Below are positions 58,199 through 64,000 of a stretch of 64,000 bases of DNA, piece after piece (the first letter of the stretch is position 1; the number at the start of each line of letters is the position of its first letter). The position numbers and the translations under genes are program-made. Source of the DNA: Mycolicibacterium celeriflavum (lineage in GTDB: Bacteria > Actinomycetota > Actinomycetes > Mycobacteriales > Mycobacteriaceae); contig NZ_AP022591.1 in assembly GCF_010731795.1 (NCBI RefSeq), positions 4,588,001 through 4,652,000 on the forward strand, given 5' to 3'. The notes under the pieces are model-generated. The model was not told the origin of the DNA. It did not search any database and saw only the letters and a list, made by a program, of their open reading frames with translations.

Positions 58199-58366
58199 TC
58201 ACGTTCGACGCGCCCGCTTGAACACTTTCTCGAGTTTCTTGCCGCGGATGCCGTTGCGTTCGGCCTTGCGCACCTGGTGCACGACGACCGGGCAGCGCTT
58301 GCACCGCGGCTTACTCCGGCAGCACTTCTTCTTCGGCTTGAGGTCGGCGAGCTTGCTTGGCTTCAA
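58199..58366 (-). CDS. Small Lys/Cys-rich basic protein
   Basis: About 55 residues, read from a TTG at 58366 (MKPSKLADLKPKKKCC). The mature sequence CCRSKPRCKRCPVV has four Cys in a C-C-x5-C-x2-C pattern surrounded by Lys and Arg, so it may be a zinc-binding or nucleic-acid-binding peptide. It ends KVFKRARRT. No ATG or GTG start is available near; a few further upstream codons (TKTRDTRH) could also be coding. The open frame continues antisense into typA, which I discount. Confidence 0.6.
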   Translation of the reverse strand: MKPSKLADLKPKKKCCRSKPRCKRCPVVVHQVRKAERNGIRGKKLEKVFKRARRT

Positions 58367-58421
58367 GTGACGGGTATCTCTCGTTTTCGTGATTGGCCGA
58401 CCGCACTGGGATGATTCCGAA

Positions 58422-60323
58422 GTGAATTCGGAGCCTGACTTCAGAAACGTCGCCATCGTGGCACACGTCGACCATGGGAAGACGACCCTGGTCGACGCGA
58501 TGCTGCGCCAGTCCGGCGCCCTGACCCACCGTGGTGACGACGCCACCGAACGCATCATGGACTCCGGTGACCTCGAGCGGGAAAAGGGCATCACGATCCT
58601 GGCCAAGAACACCGCGGTCCATCGTCACCACGCCGACGGCAGCGTGACGATCATCAACGTCATCGACACGCCCGGGCACGCGGATTTCGGCGGTGAGGTC
58701 GAGCGTGGCCTGTCGATGGTCGACGGCGTGCTGCTGCTGGTCGACGCGTCCGAGGGCCCGCTGCCGCAGACCCGGTTCGTGCTGCGCAAGGCCCTGGCCG
58801 CCCACTTGCCGGTCATCCTCGTGGTCAACAAGACCGACCGACCGGACGCGCGGATCGCCGAGGTGGTCTCCGACAGCCACGACCTGCTGCTCGACGTCGC
58901 CTCCGACCTGGATGAGGACGCGCAGAAGGCCGCCGAGGAGGCACTCGGGTTGCCGACGCTCTACGCGTCGGGTCGAGCCGGCATCGCCAGCACCACCCAA
59001 CCGGCCAACGGCGAGAATCCCGATGGCGCCAACCTCGATCCGCTGTTCGACGTCCTCATGGAGCACATCCCGCCGCCCAGCGGCGACCCGGAAGCCCCGC
59101 TGCAGGCGCTGGTCACCAACCTCGACGCGTCGGCGTTCCTGGGACGCCTGGCGCTGATCCGCATCTACAACGGCAAACTGCGCAAGGGTCAGCAGGTGGC
59201 CTGGATGCGCGAGGTGGACGGCGTGCCCGTCATCACCAATGCCAAGATCACCGAACTGCTGGCGACCATCGGCGTCGAGCGCAATGCCACCGAGGTGGCG
59301 ACAGCCGGAGACATTGTCGCGGTGGCCGGTCTTCCCGAGATCATGATCGGCGACACCCTCGCCGACCCCGAGCATGCGCATGCGCTGCCGCGCATCACGG
59401 TCGACGAACCGGCGATCTCGGTCACCATCGGCACCAACACCTCACCACTGGCGGGCAAAGTTTCGGGCCACAAGCTCACCGCGCGGATGGTGCGCAACCG
59501 GCTCGACCAGGAACTGGTCGGCAACGTGTCGATCAAGGTCGTCGACATCGGCCGGCCGGACGCCTGGGAGGTGCAGGGCCGCGGCGAGTTGGCGCTGGCC
59601 GTCCTCGTCGAGCAGATGCGCCGCGAGGGCTTCGAGCTGACCGTCGGCAAGCCGCAGGTGGTCACCCGCACCATTGACGGCAAGCTGCACGAACCCTTCG
59701 AGGCGATGACCATCGACTGCCCCGAGGAGTTCGTCGGCGCCATCACCCAACTGATGGCCGCGCGCAAGGGCCGCATGGAGGACATGGCCAACCACGCCGC
59801 GGGGTGGGTTCGGATGGACTTCATCGTGCCCAGCCGCGGGCTGATCGGTTTTCGCACCGACTTCCTGACGCTGACACGCGGCACCGGCATCGCCAACGCG
59901 GTGTTCGACGGCTACCGGCCGTGGGCGGGGGAGATCCGGGCCCGGCACAGCGGGTCGCTGGTGTCGGACCGCAGCGGCAGCATCACACCGTTCGCGATGA
60001 TCCAGCTTGCCGACCGCGGCCAGTTCTTCGTCGAACCCGGGCAGGACACCTATGAGGGTCAGGTCGTCGGCATCAATCCGCGCGCCGAGGATCTCGACGT
60101 CAACGTCACCCGGGAGAAGAAGCTGACCAACATGCGCAGTTCGACGGCCGACGTCATCGAGACGCTGGCCCGTCCGCTGGAACTGACCCTCGAACAAGCG
60201 ATGGAGTTCTGCGCCGAGGACGAGTGCGTGGAGGTCACCCCGGAGGTCGTTCGCGTCCGCAAGGTGGAGCTGAACGCGAGCCTGCGTGCACGCGCCAAGG
60301 CGCGCGCCAAAGCCCGGGGCTGA
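58422..60323 (+). CDS. typA: Translational GTPase TypA/BipA
   Basis: 633 residues from GTG 58422 (MNSEPDFRNVAIVAHVDHGK); a GTG 11 codons earlier (58389) is a possible alternative. G-domain motifs: AHVDHGKTT (G1), DTPGHADFGGEVERG (G3), NKTDRPDARI (G4). EF-G-like domains II, III and V follow, plus the BipA-specific C-terminal domain (RARHSGSLVSDRSGSITPFAMIQLADRGQFFVEPGQ). It binds ribosomes and helps assembly and stress adaptation. It is the ordered neighbour of lpqW, as in H37Rv (Rv1165). Confidence 0.94.
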   Translation: MNSEPDFRNVAIVAHVDHGKTTLVDAMLRQSGALTHRGDDATERIMDSGDLEREKGITILAKNTAVHRHHADGSVTIINVIDTPGHADFGGEVERGLSMVDGVLLLVDASEGPLPQTRFVLRKALAAHLPVILVVNKTDRPDARIAEVVSDSHDLLLDVASDLDEDAQKAAEEALGLPTLYASGRAGIASTTQPANGENPDGANLDPLFDVLMEHIPPPSGDPEAPLQALVTNLDASAFLGRLALIRIYNGKLRKGQQVAWMREVDGVPVITNAKITELLATIGVERNATEVATAGDIVAVAGLPEIMIGDTLADPEHAHALPRITVDEPAISVTIGTNTSPLAGKVSGHKLTARMVRNRLDQELVGNVSIKVVDIGRPDAWEVQGRGELALAVLVEQMRREGFELTVGKPQVVTRTIDGKLHEPFEAMTIDCPEEFVGAITQLMAARKGRMEDMANHAAGWVRMDFIVPSRGLIGFRTDFLTLTRGTGIANAVFDGYRPWAGEIRARHSGSLVSDRSGSITPFAMIQLADRGQFFVEPGQDTYEGQVVGINPRAEDLDVNVTREKKLTNMRSSTADVIETLARPLELTLEQAMEFCAEDECVEVTPEVVRVRKVELNASLRARAKARAKARG

Positions 60324-60376
60324 GGTTGAATGTCGCCGGCCGAGCGGCTCCGGCGCTGCCCGATACCCTGAACACC

Positions 60377-62230
60377 GTGTCGGGACCCCTACGCGCCATC
60401 GCTGCGCTATCGGCGATGGTGACCCTGGTAGCCGCCTGCACCGTCAGCCCCCCGCCTGCACCGCAGAGCACCGACACCACGGAGACGGTGGCGCCTCCTC
60501 CGCTGAAGGCGACGCAGATCATCATGGCGATCGACTGGATCGGCCCCGGCTTCAATCCGCACCTGCTGTCCGACCAGTCGCCGGTCAACGCGGCGGTCAG
60601 CGCGCTGGTGCTGCCCAGTTCGTTCCGACCGATTCCCGATGCGAAGACCCCGACCGGGTCGCGGTGGGAGATGGACCCCACGCTGTTGGAGTCGGCGGAG
60701 GTGACGAGCGAGGACCCGTTCACGGTCACCTACAAGATCCGGCCCGAGGCATCGTGGACCGACAACGCGCCGATCGGCGCCGACGACTACTGGTACCTGT
60801 GGCAGCAGATGGTCAGCCAGCCCGGCGTCGTCGACCCTGCGGGGTACGACTTGATCACCGGCGTGCAGTCGGTGGAGGGCGGCAAGACCGCGGTCGTGAC
60901 GTTCTCGCAGCCGTATCCGGCGTGGCGCGAGCTGTTCAACGACATCCTGCCCGCCCACATCGTCAAGGACGTGCCCGGCGGCTTCGCCGCGGGGCTGGCG
61001 CGAACCCTGCCCGTCACCGGCGGGCAGTTCAGGGTGGAGAACATCGACCCGCAGCGCGACGAGATCCTGCTGGCCCGCAACGACAGGTACTGGGGCCCAC
61101 CCGCGAAGCCCGACCTCATCCTGCTGCGTCGCGGCGGCGACTCCGCTGCGCTTGCCGACTCGATCCGCAACGGCGACACGCAGGTCGCCCAAGTGCACGG
61201 CGGAGCAGCCACATTCGCTCAACTGTCCGCGATCCCCGACGTGCGCACCGCGCGGATCGTCACGCCGCGCGTGATGCAGTTGACCCTGCGGGCACAGCAG
61301 CCCGCGTTGGCGGATTCCCAAGTGCGCAAGGCGATTCTGGGTCTGCTCGACGTCGACCTGCTCGCCTCTGTGGGCGCCGGTGACGACAACACGGTGACCT
61401 TGGCGCAGGCACAGGTTCGATCGCCGTCGGATCCGGGCTACGTGCCCACCGCCCCCCGGGCGATGGCCAAAGAAGACGCGCTCGGGTTGCTCGCCGACGC
61501 CGGTTATGAGCTGGAGCCGGTCGTGACCACCGCTCCACCCACTCCGGGTGCCCCGCCGCCGGACGGTGACCGCGGGCGGATCGCGAAAGACGGCGTGCCG
61601 CTGTCGTTGGTGATTGGGGTGGCGGCCAACGACCCGACTTCGATCGCCGTCGCCAACACGGCCGCAGACCAACTGCGCAACGTCGGCATCACGGCATCGG
61701 TGTCGGCGCTGGACCCTGTCGTGCTCTACGGCGACGCCCTGACCAACAACCGGGTCGACGCGGTGGTCGGCTGGCGGCACGCGGGCGGAGACCTCGCGAC
61801 CGCGCTCGCGTCGCGTTACGGCTGCCGGGCGCTGGAGGCGACGCCGGTCGCGACGGTGCAACCCGGTGCGACGGCGCCGAAGACGCCGACCGCCACCTCA
61901 CCGACCGCGCCGCGGCCCACGCCGACGGCCACGACGCCGAGTCCGGCGCCCGAACCGGGCGAGCTCGTCCAAGCTCCGAGCAACATCACCGGCATCTGCG
62001 ACCGCAGCATCCAGCCGAAGATCGACGCCGCGCTCGACGGCTCGGCGAACATCGCAGACGTGATCACCGCGGTCGAACCGCGGCTGTGGAACATGGCGAC
62101 CGTGCTGCCGATCCTGCAGGACACCACGATCGTGGCGGCCGGCCCGAGCGTTCAGAACGTCAGCCTGTCGGGCGCCGTGCCGGTCGGCATCGTCGGCGAC
62201 GCGGGTCAATGGGTGAAGACCAAGCAGTAG
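60377..62230 (+). CDS. lpqW: Lipoprotein LpqW (SBP family 5-like)
   Basis: 617 residues from GTG 60377. Lipobox L-V-A-A-C ends the signal peptide (MVTLVAACTVSPPP). A periplasmic binding-protein family 5 fold follows (MDPTLLESAEV, IRPEASWTDNAPIGADDYWYLWQQMV, FRVENIDPQRDEILLARNDRYWG), broken by a Pro/Thr-rich insert at about 500-535. In mycobacteria LpqW controls the partition of PIM precursors between lipomannan/LAM and polar PIMs, acting near PimE. It has no dedicated permease genes, so it is not a normal transporter component. Confidence 0.92.
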   Translation: MSGPLRAIAALSAMVTLVAACTVSPPPAPQSTDTTETVAPPPLKATQIIMAIDWIGPGFNPHLLSDQSPVNAAVSALVLPSSFRPIPDAKTPTGSRWEMDPTLLESAEVTSEDPFTVTYKIRPEASWTDNAPIGADDYWYLWQQMVSQPGVVDPAGYDLITGVQSVEGGKTAVVTFSQPYPAWRELFNDILPAHIVKDVPGGFAAGLARTLPVTGGQFRVENIDPQRDEILLARNDRYWGPPAKPDLILLRRGGDSAALADSIRNGDTQVAQVHGGAATFAQLSAIPDVRTARIVTPRVMQLTLRAQQPALADSQVRKAILGLLDVDLLASVGAGDDNTVTLAQAQVRSPSDPGYVPTAPRAMAKEDALGLLADAGYELEPVVTTAPPTPGAPPPDGDRGRIAKDGVPLSLVIGVAANDPTSIAVANTAADQLRNVGITASVSALDPVVLYGDALTNNRVDAVVGWRHAGGDLATALASRYGCRALEATPVATVQPGATAPKTPTATSPTAPRPTPTATTPSPAPEPGELVQAPSNITGICDRSIQPKIDAALDGSANIADVITAVEPRLWNMATVLPILQDTTIVAAGPSVQNVSLSGAVPVGIVGDAGQWVKTKQ

Positions 62231-62272
62231 CACCTGCAGCGCGGCGTACGCGGCCCAGGCAAGCTGGTGCGA

Positions 62273-63169
62273 ATGGAACTCAACACGATTGACTGCGGCA
62301 CCGGGCGGCTGTTGTTCGTGCACGCCCATCCCGACGACGAGACGCTGACGACGGGCGCCACGATCGCCCACTACGTCGCCCGCGGCGCGCAGGTGCGCGT
62401 CGTCACGTGCACGCTGGGCGAGGAGGGCGAGGTGATCGGGCAGCGGTGGGCGGGTCTGGCCGTGGACGCCGCCGACCAACTCGGCGGATACCGCATCGGC
62501 GAGCTGACCGCGGCCCTGGGCGCGTTGGGGATCGACGAACCGGAGTTCCTCGGTGGGGCCGGACGCTGGCGCGACTCCGGGATGGCGGGCACGCCGCTGC
62601 GCCACCATCAGCGGTTCATCGACGCCGACCCCGGCGAGGCGGTCGGCGCGCTGGTGGCGGTCATCCGTGAATTGCGTCCCCACGTTGTCGTCACCTATGA
62701 CCCGCAGGGCGGCTACGGCCACCCCGACCACCTCCACAGTCATGAGGTGACGATGGCCGCGGTCAGGGCCGCCGGCGCAGCCGACCTTGCGGGTGACCCT
62801 TGGACCGTGCCGAAGGTCTACTGGGCGGTGATGTCGAAGACCGCGATCGCCGAGGGGCTCGCGGGAATCGGCGACCCCCCGCCGGAGTGGACCCGGGTGA
62901 CGGTCGACGAGGTGCCGTTCGGCTATCCCGACGACGCGATCGACGCGGTGATAGACGTCCCCGAGCAGTTGAGCGCCAAGGTCGCGGCGATGCGGGCCCA
63001 CGCCACGCAGATCAGCGTCGCCCCGGACGGTCGGTCCTTCGCACTGTCCAACAACATCGCGTTACCGATCGGCGCGGTGGAGCACTACATCCTGGCGGCG
63101 GGCACGGCCGGCGAGCGCGACGGCCGCAGCTGGGAAACCGACCTGCTCGCCGGGCTGAACCTTCAATAG
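62273..63169 (+). CDS. mshB: Mycothiol deacetylase MshB (GlcNAc-Ins deacetylase)
   Basis: 298 residues from ATG 62273 (MELNTIDCGTGRLLFVHAHPDDE). PIG-L/LmbE-family zinc hydrolase: the Zn ligands are H and D of HAHPDDE and the His in GGYGHPDHLHSHEV. Segments TCTLGEEGEVIGQRWAGLAVDAADQLGGYR and FLGGAGRWRDSGMAG are MshB-specific. It deacetylates GlcNAc-Ins in mycothiol synthesis, the main thiol of actinobacteria. A GTG two codons upstream is also possible. Confidence 0.93.
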   Translation: MELNTIDCGTGRLLFVHAHPDDETLTTGATIAHYVARGAQVRVVTCTLGEEGEVIGQRWAGLAVDAADQLGGYRIGELTAALGALGIDEPEFLGGAGRWRDSGMAGTPLRHHQRFIDADPGEAVGALVAVIRELRPHVVVTYDPQGGYGHPDHLHSHEVTMAAVRAAGAADLAGDPWTVPKVYWAVMSKTAIAEGLAGIGDPPPEWTRVTVDEVPFGYPDDAIDAVIDVPEQLSAKVAAMRAHATQISVAPDGRSFALSNNIALPIGAVEHYILAAGTAGERDGRSWETDLLAGLNLQ

Positions 63170-63224
63170 CGCTGTCGCGGGGAGTAAGCTCCGGACAGTC
63201 GGCGGCGCCACGAAGGGACAGCAC

Positions 63225-63332
63225 ATGGATCAGGACCTCGATCCCAACCTGCAGCACTGGCAGGACCGGTTCGACAGCCTTCAGTGGGTGATCGGCTCGC
63301 TGACCGGAGTGCTGGACAGCATCCCGACCTGA
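63225..63332 (+). CDS. Short ORF ahead of the Rv1171-like gene
   Basis: 35 residues, ATG 63225 behind AAGGGA: MDQDLDPNLQHWQDRFDSLQ and then WVIGSLTGVLDSIPT. It is a small soluble peptide with an amphipathic C-terminal part. The spacing, the ribosome site and the close coupling to the membrane protein gene downstream support it. I know no family. Confidence 0.5.
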   Translation: MDQDLDPNLQHWQDRFDSLQWVIGSLTGVLDSIPT

Positions 63333-63364
63333 GCTCGACTACTCCCGCCGCGGACCGTCGACGC

Positions 63365-63712
63365 GTGGCCGTGCTAACGCTGCTGGCCGTCGACGGGGCG
63401 CTCTGCGCGGTCGCGGCGGCCTTCTTCCTTCCGTTGCGCATCGGCTCCGTCCCGTTTCCCGTCAGCGCGCTGATCGCCGGCCTTCTCAACGCCGCTTTGG
63501 TGTGGGCCGCGCTGCACTGGACGTCTTCGCCGCGGGTGGCGACGCTGCCGCTGTGGACATGGCTGCTCGCGGTGGCCTTGATGACACTGCCCGGGCCGGG
63601 AGACGACATCGTGTTCGGCGGGACCGGGATCATGGAGTACGCGGCGCTGCTACTGATCGTGCTCGGTACCCTGCCGCCGGCCGCGGTGCTGTGGCGGCAC
63701 GTGAATTCCTGA
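63365..63712 (+). CDS. Four-span membrane protein (Rv1171-like)
   Basis: About 115 residues (MAVLTLLAVDGALCAVAAAFFLPL to AVLWRHVNS), with four predicted helices and a short GPGDDIVFGGTGIMEY loop between helices 3 and 4. The start is uncertain: GTG 63365 is given; a GTG at 63284 is in frame; and a CTG at 63329, overlapping the previous TGA as CTGA, would give an N-terminus SSTTPAADRRR close to what I recall of Rv1171. Function unknown. Confidence 0.75.
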   Translation: MAVLTLLAVDGALCAVAAAFFLPLRIGSVPFPVSALIAGLLNAALVWAALHWTSSPRVATLPLWTWLLAVALMTLPGPGDDIVFGGTGIMEYAALLLIVLGTLPPAAVLWRHVNS

Positions 63713-63716
63713 CGCG

Positions 63717-64000
63717 CTAGTCGGTGCTGGCGTCGCCGGCGTCGCTCGTGTCGCCCGTGTCGTTTTTCCCCGTCGTTGTGTCGGTGCTCGCGGCGTCATC
63801 ATCTGTTGGCGAAGCCGGCGTCGTCACGTCGGCATCGGGGTCGGCCGGGGTGACGTCCTCGGCCTCATCCGTCACCTCTTTCGACTCTTCTTCGGTTTCC
63901 TCATCGGTTGTCTGTCCAGTTTTCGGCGCGCCGCTATCGCGCACTTCGCCCTGGGCGGTAACGGTTCCCGACGTGGACGTGGTCGGCCCGGAGTCTGCAG
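63717..64000 (-). CDS. Acidic Thr/Asp/Glu-rich protein, C-terminal part (5' end outside window)
   Basis: The frame is open to the right edge of the window. About 94 residues are visible: a low-complexity acidic tail (TTDEETEEESKEVTDEAED, then DDDAASTDTTTGKNDTGD) with no hydrophobic segment. A GTG at 63944 might be read as a start, but the same composition continues upstream, so the gene probably starts beyond 64000. It is likely a disordered cytoplasmic or wall-associated tail. No family is recognised. Confidence 0.55.
   Translation of the reverse strand, partial: ADSGPTTSTSGTVTAQGEVRDSGAPKTGQTTDEETEEESKEVTDEAEDVTPADPDADVTTPASPTDDDAASTDTTTGKNDTGDTSDAGDASTD

Noticed and set aside
58311..59381. 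Minus-strand open frame over the start of typA
   Set aside because: No recognisable protein; only the short Cys/Lys-rich end outside typA (58199-58366) is credible.

Overview
The window is a high-GC actinobacterial chromosome segment that reads as a Mycobacterium-type genome, probably Mycolicibacterium or a close relative. The marker genes are a complete mce operon, PimE, LpqW, LmeA, MshB, an MmpL transporter, F420-type Ddn and PPOX proteins, and a DUF222/HNH (REP13E12-type) protein. The backbone genes appear in the same order as I remember for M. tuberculosis H37Rv about Rv1112 to Rv1171 (ychF, class III cyclase, echA, mcr, SDR, mmpL13, methyltransferase, sir2, gntR, omt, Rv1155, Rv1156, Rv1157c, Rv1158c, pimE, phhB, mutT2, typA, lpqW, mshB, Rv1171). 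That synteny is from memory and was not searched.

Layout. 1-803 is the 3' part of ychF. 780-2468 holds four 24-bp copies of the last eight codons of ychF, which differ only at third codon positions. They bound three small modules: one non-coding, one with an AhpD-like gene plus a tiny membrane protein under a CsoR-type palindrome, and one with a Ddn-like gene. I regard this as the most unusual structure in the window: a cassette-like array of probable integration scars at the 3' end of ychF. Next come a VOC protein, a relBE toxin-antitoxin pair and small enzymes (2.4-4.6 kb), LmeA, a permuted NlpC/P60-like protein, a membrane cyclase, a CrtC/AttH-like protein, and a divergent hydrolase/TetR pair (to 10.6 kb).

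10.8-21.9 kb is a tightly coupled mce operon (yrbEA, yrbEB, mceA-F and two Mce-associated membrane proteins) with overlapping start and stop codons throughout. It is followed by an epoxide-hydrolase-like protein, a WS/DGAT-like acyltransferase and a DUF222/HNH protein. 25.7-32.1 kb is lipid-catabolic: a DoxX protein, a DUF3556 membrane protein behind a perfect KstR-type box, a FadR-type regulator, and a thiolase/enoyl-CoA hydratase/acyl-CoA dehydrogenase operon. 32-41 kb contains a fasciclin protein, a gamma carbonic anhydrase-like protein, a CPBP protease, an MFS transporter whose 3' end looks frameshifted, and the echA / mcr-SDR-flavin oxidoreductase divergon.

41.5-45.1 kb is an mmpL13-like/tetR/methyltransferase operon with an inverted repeat across its promoter. 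45-54 kb carries secreted proteins, a sirtuin next to a GntR regulator, two paralogous methyltransferases around a DUF1697 gene, an Rv1155-like flavoprotein, an ActP/DUF485 symporter pair, an HhH-GPD protein, a degenerate serine recombinase and a nitroreductase. 54-64 kb is conserved envelope and housekeeping DNA (Ala/Pro-rich secreted proteins, pimE, phhB, mutT2, typA, lpqW, mshB). It includes a decayed immunity-like gene and two long two-stage palindromes in convergent intergenic gaps. I saw no rRNA, tRNA, CRISPR array or complete insertion sequence.
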